64,000 nucleotides of DNA from Nonomuraea roseoviolacea subsp. carminata (lineage in GTDB: Bacteria; Actinomycetota; Actinomycetes; Streptosporangiales; Streptosporangiaceae): positions 3,596,001-3,660,000 of the forward strand of contig NZ_JAMZEC010000001.1 of the NCBI RefSeq assembly GCF_024172185.1. Direction: 5' to 3'. The notes beneath the pieces were generated by a model. It saw only the letters and a list, made by a program, of their open reading frames with translations. It was not told the origin of the DNA and did not search any database. Position 1 is the first letter of the stretch. Every line of letters begins with the position of its first letter. The position numbers were made by a program, and so were the translations under genes. Positions 1 to 8,399 of this stretch are shown piece by piece.

Positions 1-184
1 GCTGGATCACTATCGCCGGGCGAAGATCGAGGACCCCGACGGAGAGCTCGGCGACTACGAGGTCATGGCCTGGACGATCTTCGACGAGCCCGGCGCCCCG
101 GAGAGCGGGACACCCACGGCGACACCGCTGATCATCGACCTGGGCGGCACCTACAGCGGCGGGTTCGACATGCGCTGCTGGTGA
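1..184 (+). CDS. Hypothetical protein, C-terminal end only
   Basis: The reading frame enters from the left edge and runs 60 codons to a TGA at 182-184. The visible part is acidic and ends in the residues GGFDMRCW. I recognise no domain and the start lies outside the window. Its 3' end overlaps the convergent membrane-protein gene by about 34 bp. The clean reading frame and codon use support a real gene; its function is unknown. Confidence 0.55.
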   Translation, partial: LDHYRRAKIEDPDGELGDYEVMAWTIFDEPGAPESGTPTATPLIIDLGGTYSGGFDMRCW

Positions 185-615
185 GGCGGGGTGGACGCCT
201 CGGCCCACCGGCAACCGGCCATCGCCATGCCGACGAGAGCGGTGACCGCGCCCGAGAACACGGCCAGCATTCCGACGACCACTTCGCCGTCCGGGTCGCC
301 GATCCCGGGCGGGCGGCTCTCGGCCCAGCTCATCGTCGGCCATCCCTGGGTCACGACGACCAGCCCGAACAGGGTCGTGACGGCCGCCAGGACGTACCCG
401 GGCGGACGCGTCCACGTCCGGGTGGCGACGAGCACGACCCCGGCCACCACCCCGAGCGGGACGGTGATGATCTGCGCCATTTCCATGAGCGTCAGGAAGT
501 CGAGCCGCGCCCACGCGAAACCGTCCCTCCGCTGAGGATCCAGGAACGGGAGCGGCAGCAGACCGCCGCAGAGCAGGCTTATCGCCACAAGCCGGAGTAA
601 TGCCACATCCACCAT
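151..615 (-). CDS. Small integral membrane protein, about four helices
   Basis: This 154-residue protein has four hydrophobic stretches at roughly residues 5-25, 45-65, 73-92 and 110-132. An acidic loop containing GIGDPDGE sits before the last one. No known domain is recognised. The last few residues are polar. It sits alone between the convergent partial gene at the window edge and the secreted HNH protein, which is on the same strand. The function cannot be deduced; it is probably a cytoplasmic-membrane protein of unknown role. Confidence 0.6.
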   Translation of the reverse strand: MVDVALLRLVAISLLCGGLLPLPFLDPQRRDGFAWARLDFLTLMEMAQIITVPLGVVAGVVLVATRTWTRPPGYVLAAVTTLFGLVVVTQGWPTMSWAESRPPGIGDPDGEVVVGMLAVFSGAVTALVGMAMAGCRWAEASTPPHQQRMSNPPL

Positions 616-640
616 GATCGCGGATGTGGATCTCCGCCGT

Positions 641-1306
641 TCACCCCCGGCAGGTGCGCAGCATGTTGAGCAGGGCCACCCTTTCCCGGCGGGTGACGGA
701 GAGCCGGTAGTGGTGTTTCACCGTGATCCACGAGGTGGCGTAGCGGCACCAGTAGGCGCGGCGCGGCGGACGCCAGCTCTGCGGCCCCTGGCCGCCCTTG
801 GCGATGTTGGCGGAGTGGCTGACCGTGATCAGCTCGGGCCGGGTGAGGTCGTTGGCGAAGGCGCGGCGCCGCGCCTGGCTCCACTTGCGGGCCCCGGAGC
901 GCCAGGCGTACGCCAGCGGCACGACGTGGTCGACGTCCACCTGCTTCTCGCTCTTGAGCCATCTGCCGTCGTACGGGCTGTACCAGCGCCCCTTGACCGG
1001 ATGGCAGGCGGCGTTCCTGCGCACGCGCCGCCCGTCGCGGGCCAGCACCACCTCGCGCGCGTCGCAGGCGCCCTTGTGGTGCGCCCACCTGGGCTGGAAC
1101 CGCCGGTGGCTGTAGCCGCGGAGCGACAGGGGCCGGGCGACCTTGAGCTGGACCAGCATGCGCCGGGCCAGCGCCCCGGCCCCGGCCTCGACCTGTGATC
1201 GCTTGTGCGGGGTGGCCCCCGCCGGAGGGGCCGCGACGACGGCGGCGATGGGCAGGACCACGAGGGTGAGCACGGCGACTTGGACCGCCCGCCTCAAGAA
1301 GATCAT
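641..1306 (-). CDS. Secreted HNH/DUF1524-type nuclease
   Basis: The 221-residue protein opens with a signal peptide (MIFLRRAVQVAVLTLVVLPI, then alanine-rich, ending near AGATP). The mature part carries the hallmarks of the HNH family related to DUF1524/GmrSD C-termini: DVDHVVPLAYAW near residues 120-131 (the DH pair), then a downstream Asn in SANIAKGGQGP and a W-C-x-Y segment. Paired cysteines (CDAR, AACHP, YWC, RTCRG) suit an extracellular protein. In actinomycetes such proteins are annotated as secreted HNH endonucleases and probably degrade nucleic acid outside the cell. The fold call is firm; the in vivo substrate is inferred. Confidence 0.85.
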   Translation of the reverse strand: MIFLRRAVQVAVLTLVVLPIAAVVAAPPAGATPHKRSQVEAGAGALARRMLVQLKVARPLSLRGYSHRRFQPRWAHHKGACDAREVVLARDGRRVRRNAACHPVKGRWYSPYDGRWLKSEKQVDVDHVVPLAYAWRSGARKWSQARRRAFANDLTRPELITVSHSANIAKGGQGPQSWRPPRRAYWCRYATSWITVKHHYRLSVTRRERVALLNMLRTCRG

Positions 1307-1425
1307 GACTCCACCCTTACCAGGAAGTCAGGAGTGGTGGCGGCGACACTGCGCGCACCAAAGGGTGAGCCAAGGGTCCCCCGGTGTCGCCACATCAGGA
1401 CGCCAACCGGCCCCGACCTGCGGCG

Positions 1426-1941
1426 TCACAACTCCGCCAGCCATCCGGCGATCACGGCGACGTCGGCTTCGGTGAGGCCGCGGCGGGGGTCGACGCGGTG
1501 CGACAGGGCCCGTCCCCGATGGTGTGCCGCCACCCACGCGCGGTCGGCGCCGGTGATCTCGTCATCGACCCACACGAACGGCCGCCCGGCGGCCCAGCCG
1601 ACCAGGCCCGGGGTCTTCCAGTGCAGCGGCCCCTCCTGCCCGGAGGGGTCCGGCCAGTCCACCACGGGCAGCGCGGGCAGGCCGAGCAGCGGGCTGATGA
1701 CCTCGTTCGCCTCGCCCATCCACGTCGTCGCCCACACCAGGTCGCACGGCAGCGCCGCCAGCCGCGGCCCGTGCCGGGGGTCGATGCGGGAAAGGAGGGG
1801 GTTCGAGCCGGGGGGCAGTGGCACGGCCGGGCGGGGCGCGGCCGCGTCAGGCGGTGTCCCGAACGGGAGGAGTGTCCCGTCCACGTCGAGGAACAGCAGC
1901 GGACGATCCGCGGAGCCGGCCGGGGAATCGGTCGGCGACAA
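1426..1941 (-). CDS. HAD-superfamily hydrolase-like protein
   Basis: The N-terminus holds the HAD nucleophile motif DVDGTLLPFG, with the first Asp as predicted phospho-acceptor and the second as acid/base. ATTWMGEAN follows as a motif II-like segment, then FVWVDDEITGAD as the acidic motif IV. The family usually begins a few residues before motif I, so I favour a TTG start at 1941 (171 residues). The frame stays open to an ATG at 2082, but those extra residues do not look like family sequence and no good ribosome site decides between the two. It is a small stand-alone phosphatase-like protein of unknown substrate. Confidence 0.75.
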   Translation of the reverse strand: MSPTDSPAGSADRPLLFLDVDGTLLPFGTPPDAAAPRPAVPLPPGSNPLLSRIDPRHGPRLAALPCDLVWATTWMGEANEVISPLLGLPALPVVDWPDPSGQEGPLHWKTPGLVGWAAGRPFVWVDDEITGADRAWVAAHHRGRALSHRVDPRRGLTEADVAVIAGWLAEL

Positions 1942-2189
1942 AAGCCGGAAATTTTCGTTCAGAAATGATTGATGAAGAGAACTTTCGGCGATACCTTCAC
2001 GATCAACCCGTCGTTCCCCCCAGGCGGTGAGATGTCGAGACGTTCCCTGACAGCGGCCCTCCCTTCCCGTCGAGTCCATCATCAGATCATCATGGCCGTC
2101 GACGCGTTCCCGTCGCCAGAGGGCTCATCGGCATCATCGAGGAACTGGGCGCCGTATCCCCCCATACGCACCTGTTCAGAGAGGTGAAC

Positions 2190-3113
2190 ATGCCCGCACC
2201 CAGCAGGCTGACCTGGCCGAAATCCCTCACTCTGGCGATCCCCACTCTCCTGGTGACCCTCGCCGCGGCGGTGCTCTCCCAGCCGGCACCCGCGTCCGCG
2301 ACCGCCGGGGCGCACGACTCCGGGGTCCTCGCCGTGACCCACAAGAGCCCGTTCAACTGCGGAAAGACCTTCTACGCCAACAACTGGACAGGCGGTCACA
2401 ACCCCGAGGGCTCCATCGACTGGCAGGACTACGGAGGCGACGACGTCAACGGCGAGACCGTGCGCGCCACCGCCGCCGGCACCGCGTACTTCTACGACGC
2501 CGGCAGCACGAGCTACGGCAAATGGGTGGAGATCCGCCACAGCGACGGCACCAGGACCCGCTACGCCCACATGTCCAGCATGGTGAAGTCGGCCGGCAGC
2601 ACCCTGTCCGTCAGCCAGGGCACCGCGATCGGCACCGTCGGCTCGACGGGCAACTCCAGCGCGCCGCACCTGCACTACGAGCAGCGGACCTCCGGCGGCG
2701 GGATGGACACCAGCCCGACCGTCGAGGGCGTGACCGTGTCGCTGGGCCAGAAGAAAGCCATCACCAGCAGCAACGCCTGCGGCGGCGGCAGCAACCCGTA
2801 CACCCCCGAGGGCGTCTGCGGCAGCGGCTACGCCGTCATCGACTCGGCCGCCCTGACCGGCGGTCGCACCTACCTGCTCTACAACTCCGGCAACGGCTAC
2901 AACTGCGTCGTCACGCTGAAGACGTCGAACCTCGGCACGGCGTCGGCGGTGTCGGCCTTCCTGGAGCCGCAGAACGAGAGCAGGACGACCGACTCGGGTA
3001 GCTACGACTACTACGCGGGCCCGGTCAGGCGGGACGCGGCCGGGCAGTGCGTCCGGTGGGGCGGCTCGGTCGGCAGCAGCTCGTACACGAGCGGCTTCGA
3101 ACACTGCGGCTGA
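2190..3113 (+). CDS. Secreted M23 (LytM-type) peptidase
   Basis: The 307-residue protein begins with a signal peptide ending near PAPASA. The M23 metallopeptidase core runs from about residue 50 to 180. Zinc-site elements are visible: a His and Asp in GHNPEGSIDW, YAHMS, and the final HLHYEQ. It probably cuts peptidoglycan cross-bridges outside the membrane. A C-terminal domain of about 100 residues with paired Cys (GVCGSG, YNCVV, GQCVRW, EHCG) may bind the wall. I chose ATG 2190 because GAGAGG lies about 5 nt upstream; a GTG two codons earlier is in frame. A strong terminator follows directly. Confidence 0.88.
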   Translation: MPAPSRLTWPKSLTLAIPTLLVTLAAAVLSQPAPASATAGAHDSGVLAVTHKSPFNCGKTFYANNWTGGHNPEGSIDWQDYGGDDVNGETVRATAAGTAYFYDAGSTSYGKWVEIRHSDGTRTRYAHMSSMVKSAGSTLSVSQGTAIGTVGSTGNSSAPHLHYEQRTSGGGMDTSPTVEGVTVSLGQKKAITSSNACGGGSNPYTPEGVCGSGYAVIDSAALTGGRTYLLYNSGNGYNCVVTLKTSNLGTASAVSAFLEPQNESRTTDSGSYDYYAGPVRRDAAGQCVRWGGSVGSSSYTSGFEHCG

Positions 3114-3134
3114 GCCCGCGACTGACGTGACCTC

Positions 3135-3171
3135 AGAAGGCCGCCGCCCGGCTCCCGGGTGGCGGCCTTCT
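3135..3171 (+). terminator. Strong hairpin terminator after M23 gene
   Basis: A 15-bp stem, with one G.U pair, has arms at 3135-3149 and 3157-3171 (AGAAGGCCGCC...) and a 7-nt loop. It starts 21 bp after the peptidase stop codon and ends before the ECF sigma gene, so it separates the two transcripts. Confidence 0.8.
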
Positions 3172-3235
3172 GCCGTGCCGGCACGCGCCGCGGCGGCGGC
3201 GTGAAAGCATTTCCGCCCAGCGGGAAAGAACGGGC

Positions 3236-3784
3236 GTGATAGGCCACAACACGCGCACCAGAGCCGGATCGGGATTGCCGCCCGACCTTTTCGACGCGCA
3301 TTTCGCCGAAATCCACCGCTACATCGCGCGGCGGCTGTCCGAGGACGTGGCCGACGACCTGGCCGCCGAGGTTTTCGTGGCGGCCCTGCAGAGCGCCTAC
3401 GACCCGGCGGTCGGCGCGGTCCGGCCCTGGCTGTACGGCATCGCCACCCACCTCGTCGCACGGCACCGGCGGGCCGAGGTCCGGCGCTGGAAGGCGATCA
3501 GCCGGGCGGCCGAGCGCGACAGCGGCGGACACGAGGACGAGGTGCTCGACCGGGTGACGGCCTCCCGCTTCACCGGCCCGCTCGCGGGGGCGCTGGCCGG
3601 TCTGAAGCGGCACGACCGGGACGTGGTGCTGCTGGTCGCGCTGGGCGGGCTCAGCCACGCCGAGGTGGGCCAGGCGCTCGGCATCCCGGCCGGCACCGTG
3701 GGGTCCCGGCTGAGCCGGGCGCGCAAGCAGCTTCGCCGGGCGCTCGGCGACGTCAACCCGCTGAAGGAGGACTCCGATGGATGA
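3236..3784 (+). CDS. ECF RNA polymerase sigma factor (module 1)
   Basis: The 182-residue protein has sigma region 2 (FDAHFAEIHRYIARRL, then DDLAAEVFVAALQ and [11 protein letters not shown]) and region 4 (LLVALGGLSHAEVGQALGI followed by GTVGSRLSRARKQLRRAL). No extra C-terminal domain is present. It would direct RNA polymerase to a small regulon, probably including itself. The GTG start gives the usual ECF length. The stop overlaps the next gene, a CU044_5270-type membrane protein, by 8 bp. That implies translational coupling and suggests the partner controls the sigma factor. The same arrangement recurs at 16000-17638. Confidence 0.9.
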   Translation: MIGHNTRTRAGSGLPPDLFDAHFAEIHRYIARRLSEDVADDLAAEVFVAALQSAYDPAVGAVRPWLYGIATHLVARHRRAEVRRWKAISRAAERDSGGHEDEVLDRVTASRFTGPLAGALAGLKRHDRDVVLLVALGGLSHAEVGQALGIPAGTVGSRLSRARKQLRRALGDVNPLKEDSDG

Positions 3785-4889
3785 GCTGGACCTGCTCGAC
3801 CGCGCCCTGCCCGACGCCCGGCCCCCGTCGCCCGAGGTCATCGCCCGGGCCAGGGCCCGCCTGGCCGGTCCGGGTCACTTCCCGGCGAGGCGCCGCACCT
3901 GGATGTGGATGGTGACGGCGGCCGCGGCCACGGCGGCGATCGTGACGCTGGTCGCCTCGCTGGTCGCGCAGCTCGCGCCGGCCCCTCCGGCGGCGGTCGC
4001 TCCGAAGCGCAACCAGGCGCTGTACGACCTGGCCGACCGGATCGAGAGGCTGCCCGCGACGAGCGGCGCCTACTGGCGGCAGGTCACGATCGACGGCGAC
4101 TATCTGCGGGCCGACGGCTTCACCTTCCTGCAGACCGGCCGCCTGGAGGTCTGGCAGTCGCGCGATCCCGCCGATCCGATGCTCCTGATGTCGGGCTGGT
4201 CCGCCGCCCGTCCGGCCACGCCGGCGGACGAACGCGCCTGGCGGGCGCTCGGGAGCCCGCGCCGCGTCAAGCCGTGCGGGAAGAGCGAACGCTGCGGGTA
4301 CGTCACGCTCACCGAGCAGCCGGAGCAGTGCACCTACACCTGGGACGCCGCGGCCGGGGGCACGCTCGCCGACCGCTCGGTCGGCCGCATCACGATGGCC
4401 GAGCTCGCCGCGTTCCCCACCGACCAGAACGCGTTGATGGCGAAACTCCGCACGTATCACCAGATCTGGTACAAGAACGGCTTCAAGCAGTCCTTCGAGG
4501 AGTTCCTGCCCACCGCCGCGAACCTCCTCGCCGAACCGCTCCGCCCGGACCAGCGCGCCGCGCTCATCCGCCTCCTGGCCGGACTGCCGGCCACCAAGGT
4601 CGTGGGCACCGTGACCGACCCCCTGCGCCGCCCGGCCCTGTCCGTCGACTTCGGCGGGCCCGGGTACACGGTTCTCAACGTCGGCCAGCGGACCGGGAAG
4701 CTTCGGATGGAGCCCAGGACACTTCTCGATCCTGGTACGGGCGCGATGCTCTCCACGGTCAACTACGCGGGCAACACGGTCGACTGGGCCACCAAGGGCG
4801 ACCCCCTGAGCTTCCGCGCCACAGCTCCGGAGACCAGCTGGACCACACAGCGCCCCGCCCCTCCGAAGGGCTGCGCGAGGAGGAAATGA
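3777..4889 (+). CDS. CU044_5270-family membrane protein, likely sigma regulator
   Basis: The 370-residue protein has an N-terminal cytoplasmic part of about 45 residues, one membrane helix (MWMVTAAAATAAIVTLVASL, about residues 43-65) and a large outer domain. The outer domain contains two close Cys (KPCGKSERCGY) and ends in a Cys-Arg-Lys tail. This layout after an ECF sigma gene is typical of the CU044_5270 group in actinomycetes. Overlap with the sigma gene and the single-pass topology suggest an anti-sigma-like sensor, but no classical zinc-binding anti-sigma domain is visible. The regulatory role is therefore inference from context. Confidence 0.8.
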   Translation: MDELDLLDRALPDARPPSPEVIARARARLAGPGHFPARRRTWMWMVTAAAATAAIVTLVASLVAQLAPAPPAAVAPKRNQALYDLADRIERLPATSGAYWRQVTIDGDYLRADGFTFLQTGRLEVWQSRDPADPMLLMSGWSAARPATPADERAWRALGSPRRVKPCGKSERCGYVTLTEQPEQCTYTWDAAAGGTLADRSVGRITMAELAAFPTDQNALMAKLRTYHQIWYKNGFKQSFEEFLPTAANLLAEPLRPDQRAALIRLLAGLPATKVVGTVTDPLRRPALSVDFGGPGYTVLNVGQRTGKLRMEPRTLLDPGTGAMLSTVNYAGNTVDWATKGDPLSFRATAPETSWTTQRPAPPKGCARRK

Positions 4890-5004
4890 GGTGTTTGAGC
4901 CTGGAGTGACCACCGATGATGCCGAATAAGCCGGTTCGGCTTGACTAGCGATCTTAGATGCACAAGATTGATCGCGTCTTTCCGACCGTTCCCAGGGAAA
5001 CCCC

Positions 5005-5844
5005 ATGAATCGAGCCATCCTCGGCGCCGTCGCGATCGCAGGCGCGGTGCAGCTCATCGCCCTGCCCGCGCAGGCCGAGACAAAGATCGACCCGGTCAAG
5101 GCGCTCAAGGCCGAGCTGACCCGCGGCAAGGCCGTCAACGTCCAGGCCACGGCGACGATGACCTTCACCCCCGCCCTGGTCACCACCTCCAGCCTGGAGG
5201 GCACCATCGGGTTCGACCAGCGCGGCGCCGCCGCGTCGGACCTGGCGCAGACCGTGCGCTACAGCAAGGACCTGCTGCGCAGCATGACCAAGCTGGACCG
5301 CGCGGAGACCGAGGCCCTGCAGGAGGGCCCGGTCCAGATGATCTCCTCGCGGACCGCGAGCTACGTCGCCGGTCCGGTGGTGGGCAGGGCGTTGCAGACC
5401 CAGGGAGCGAGCTGGGTGCGGTACCGGAACACGGAGCTGCCGCCGAGCAACCTGATCCTGGAGGTCCTGGAGCCGGACACGCTCAAGACGCTCCTGGCCA
5501 AGCCCGCGTCGGTGCGGGACGGCGTGGTCAAGGGGTCCATCAGGACGAGCAAGCTGGCGGCGGTGTCGCCCGCCTTCGCCTCGCGCTTCGGGGCGCACTC
5601 CAAGAAGGGCCGCGACGGCAAGGTCTCCTACACCCTCTGGCTCGGCCCGACCGGCCTGGTGGAGCGGGTGTCGGCCAAGGCCGTCATCCCGTTCTACGAC
5701 GTGTCCGTCCAGGTCGAGTCGAGCACCCGGTTCGGGGACTGGGGCCGCCAGGCCACCGTCCTGCTGCCCCTGGAGGGCGACGTGATCGACCAGGGGCAGG
5801 TCAAGGACTCCGTGCCGAAGGACGTGCCGGGGATCTGGAACTAA
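5005..5844 (+). CDS. Secreted protein of unknown function (module 1)
   Basis: The 279-residue protein begins with a signal peptide (MNRAILGAVAIAGAVQLIAL, cleavage near PAQA-E). The mature part is rich in beta-like segments and resembles LolA/LppX-type envelope proteins in composition. It contains no cysteine, so it is not a lipoprotein, and I recognise no family motif. It follows the ECF/CU044_5270 pair in the same direction after a 115-bp gap that holds only a weak hairpin near 4929-4943. It is probably an output of that module. It ends 7 bp before the convergent lipoprotein gene. Confidence 0.65.
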   Translation: MNRAILGAVAIAGAVQLIALPAQAETKIDPVKALKAELTRGKAVNVQATATMTFTPALVTTSSLEGTIGFDQRGAAASDLAQTVRYSKDLLRSMTKLDRAETEALQEGPVQMISSRTASYVAGPVVGRALQTQGASWVRYRNTELPPSNLILEVLEPDTLKTLLAKPASVRDGVVKGSIRTSKLAAVSPAFASRFGAHSKKGRDGKVSYTLWLGPTGLVERVSAKAVIPFYDVSVQVESSTRFGDWGRQATVLLPLEGDVIDQGQVKDSVPKDVPGIWN

Positions 5845-5851
5845 CCCCTTC

Positions 5852-6883
5852 TCACCTGCCGCCGCCCGCGACCAGGCCGGAGTAGGACGCGATCACCTTG
5901 ACCTGGTCCGGGTCGGCCTTCTTCGGGGGGATGCGGGCCACCACCTGGAACAGGTCGGTGATGGTCATGTACGTGTAGTACTTGCCGCGCAGGATGCCGC
6001 TGTCCTTCTGGAAGACGTAGTTGCGCTCCGGCCCCGGTCGCACGTCGTAGCGGATGGTGCGCTCGATCGTGGTGAAGGTCAGCGCCCCGCCGTCGGCGGT
6101 GCGCAGCGTGTACGACGGGTAGCGGCCGGCCGGGCGGGCGGTCACCGTGCTGTGCGCGTACTGGTTCATCCTGATGCGGGTCGACGCGGCCTGCGTGGTG
6201 ATCCGGTCGGCGGCGAACAGGCTCCTGTCGGCGGCGCTGCCCTTGCCGGCCAGGTGCGCGGCGTACTTCCCGGCGAAGTCGGCGGGCGACATCAGCAGCC
6301 CGGTCGCGTCCGTGGGGGCGACCTCGGCGGCCAGGCCCGAGGCGTCCACGGCGATCTCGGGCAGCTCGCCGGCGGCGGTGCCGGCGAAGGTGTCGGGCGA
6401 GTACATCTGCCGCCAGCCGTCGCCCTGCCGCGCGAAGAGCAGGTACGTCGGCTCCTTGTCGGTCGTCGTCCCGCGCTGCCAGTGCGCCGTGGCCAGGAAC
6501 CAGGGCCTCTGCCCGGCGGCAGGCACGTGGAAGACGGGCTTGGCGTAGCCGAACGGCTGGTAGGTGATGGTCTTGTGCAGCACCCGGCTCGACGCGTAGG
6601 ACGCCTTGTCGATGGCGTAGCTGGAGCCGCCCTCGTAGCCGGCCAGGAGCTTCTCGCTGCGGGCCTTGTTGGCGGCGTTGTTGCGCTTGACGTAGTCGGC
6701 GAGGATCGCGGTGGCCTCCCGGTCGGAGACGGCGCGGACGGCCGCCGGCGTGCCGCTCCGGGCGGGGGTCGCCGTCGTGCTCGCCGGGGGGCTCGCCTTC
6801 CCGCCCAGGCCGGGCAGGGCCGAGCACCCCGCGAGCAGGCATCCCGCCATCACGCCGCCGATGGTCCAGCCGTACCGTCGCAC
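5852..6883 (-). CDS. Putative lipoprotein of unknown function
   Basis: The 343-residue protein has a lipoprotein signal with the lipobox LLAGC at residues 16-20. A Pro/Thr/Ser-rich linker (about residues 30-50) follows, then a globular domain of about 290 residues. That domain reads as a substrate- or wall-facing sensor (YLLFARQGDGWRQMYSPD), but I can assign no family. It would be anchored on the outer face of the membrane. It is convergent with the module-1 secreted protein and is the only lipobox gene near the ECF module. A functional link to that module is possible but unproven. Confidence 0.7.
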   Translation of the reverse strand: MRRYGWTIGGVMAGCLLAGCSALPGLGGKASPPASTTATPARSGTPAAVRAVSDREATAILADYVKRNNAANKARSEKLLAGYEGGSSYAIDKASYASSRVLHKTITYQPFGYAKPVFHVPAAGQRPWFLATAHWQRGTTTDKEPTYLLFARQGDGWRQMYSPDTFAGTAAGELPEIAVDASGLAAEVAPTDATGLLMSPADFAGKYAAHLAGKGSAADRSLFAADRITTQAASTRIRMNQYAHSTVTARPAGRYPSYTLRTADGGALTFTTIERTIRYDVRPGPERNYVFQKDSGILRGKYYTYMTITDLFQVVARIPPKKADPDQVKVIASYSGLVAGGGR

Positions 6884-6960
6884 TGTCCGTACCTCTGACT
6901 ACTGAGGGACTAAAGTGCCTAAACGTAGCAGCAGCGGCGATGTCGGGCGCCAGGGACGTC

Positions 6961-8175
6961 TCACCCTCCCTTGACCGGGAGCCGGAGGGGGCGGTGGATC
7001 AGCCCGTCGCTGGTCCAGCGGAGCGACGCCAGGTCCTCCTGGGCGCGGAGCGTGGGCAGCCGCGTCACCAGGGCGCGGAAGGCCTCCTGGAGCTCCATCC
7101 GGGCGAGGTTCGCCCCGAGGCAGTAGTGCGGACCGTGACCGAACGCCAGGTGCGGGTTGACGGCCTTCCCGGCGAACCGGTGGATGTCGAACCGCAGCGG
7201 GTCGTCGAAGACCGACGGGTCGTGGTTGGCGCCCGAGGGGTTGGGCAGCACGACGCTGCCCTTCGGGATCACGCCGCTGGGCAGCTCGACGTCCTCGGTG
7301 ATCCTCCGGAGCAGGCCGTTGCCCCCGGGGCCCTCGCAGCGCAGGATCTCCTCCACCGCCGGCTCCAGGAGATCGGGCCGGGCCACCAGCTCCGCGTACT
7401 GCTCGGGATGGCACAGCAGGCGGAACGCGCCCCGGATGATGATCGACGCGGTGGTCTCGTGACCGGCCATGATCAGCGTGAAGACCATGTGGGTCAGCTC
7501 GGCCTCGCTCAGCCTGTCGCCCTCGTCGCGCGCCTCGATGAGCAGGTCGATGAGGTCGCCGCCGCGCCGGCCCCGGTGCTCCGCGATCAGCTCGCCCGCG
7601 TACGCCATGAACGCCGCGAACCCCGCACCCCTCGCCTCGGCGCTGGCCTCCGACGTGGACAGGAACATCTCGGTCCACCCGCGGAACTGCTCGAACCGGT
7701 CCATCGGGACGCCGAGCATCTCGCAGATCACCCGCGCGGGCAGCCGCAGCGCGAAGTCGGCGACCAGGTCGAACTCCTGGCCGGCCGTCTCGATCAGCTC
7801 GGCGGCGATGGCCGCCGCGCGCGGCCGCCAGCGCTCGATGTGCCGGGGGGTGAACGTGCCCTGCATGATGCGGCGGTAGCGGGTGTGCTCGGGCGGGTCC
7901 TGGTTGATCAGCGCCGACGGGTCGTCCTCCAGCGCGGTGCCGCTGACCATCCGGGGAAGGCCGGGCGCGCGCAGGTCGCGGCTGCCGGCCGGCGAGGTGA
8001 GAACGGCACGGACGTCCTCGTACCGCACGATCATCGGCACCTGGTCGCCGCTCGGCATGACGGTCGGCTCCATCGGAGCCTCGGCGAGCCTGCGGACCAG
8101 TTCGGGAGAGGGGGTGCCGAGCGGACCGGGCGGGAGGTCCGGCCAGGGTGATGTGGTGCTGGACCGTGCTGTCAT
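6961..8175 (-). CDS. Cytochrome P450 monooxygenase
   Basis: The 404-residue protein has the full set of bacterial class I P450 motifs. The oxygen-binding I helix is AGHETTAS (about residue 240). The ExxR pair is in EEILR, HRF follows near residue 330, and the heme-binding loop is FGHGPHYCLGANLARMEL with the Cys thiolate ligand. It would hydroxylate a small molecule using electrons from a ferredoxin, but no ferredoxin or reductase gene adjoins it. No biosynthetic neighbour reveals the substrate. A perfect TACGGA-N4-TCCGTA palindrome sits about 43 bp upstream of its start and could control it. Confidence 0.93.
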   Translation of the reverse strand: MTARSSTTSPWPDLPPGPLGTPSPELVRRLAEAPMEPTVMPSGDQVPMIVRYEDVRAVLTSPAGSRDLRAPGLPRMVSGTALEDDPSALINQDPPEHTRYRRIMQGTFTPRHIERWRPRAAAIAAELIETAGQEFDLVADFALRLPARVICEMLGVPMDRFEQFRGWTEMFLSTSEASAEARGAGFAAFMAYAGELIAEHRGRRGGDLIDLLIEARDEGDRLSEAELTHMVFTLIMAGHETTASIIIRGAFRLLCHPEQYAELVARPDLLEPAVEEILRCEGPGGNGLLRRITEDVELPSGVIPKGSVVLPNPSGANHDPSVFDDPLRFDIHRFAGKAVNPHLAFGHGPHYCLGANLARMELQEAFRALVTRLPTLRAQEDLASLRWTSDGLIHRPLRLPVKGG

Positions 8176-8217
8176 GATCGCCTCCTGGCGACGCCGGCCA
8201 ACGAGTCCCCTGGAACG

Positions 8218-8233
8218 TACGGAACGGTCCGTA
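8218..8233. promoter_or_regulatory. TetR-type palindrome upstream of P450
   Basis: TACGGA-ACGG-TCCGTA is a perfect inverted repeat 43 bp upstream of the P450 start, in the P450/histidine-kinase divergent gap. Its shape fits a TetR-family operator, but no TetR gene adjoins it, so any regulator would act in trans. A second hairpin (GCCCCG/CGGGGC) is at 8266-8281. Confidence 0.4.
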
Positions 8234-8399
8234 GCCGGTCAATGACTCATGGGCCACATCAGCGGGCCCCGCGAACGGGGCGCGAAGATGGGCCTGGACC
8301 TCCGGTTGCGTGGGGCTGGACCCACTCCGGCGCCGATCTGGCCGGAGTCGGGCTCCGGCTGCCGCACAGTGGAGACGTCCAGTCGTACCCGGAGGAAGA

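Noticed and set aside
1942..2082. Longer N-terminus for the HAD-like protein
   Set aside because: The extra 47 residues are not HAD-like and no ribosome site supports ATG 2082. I kept the shorter form but the start remains uncertain.
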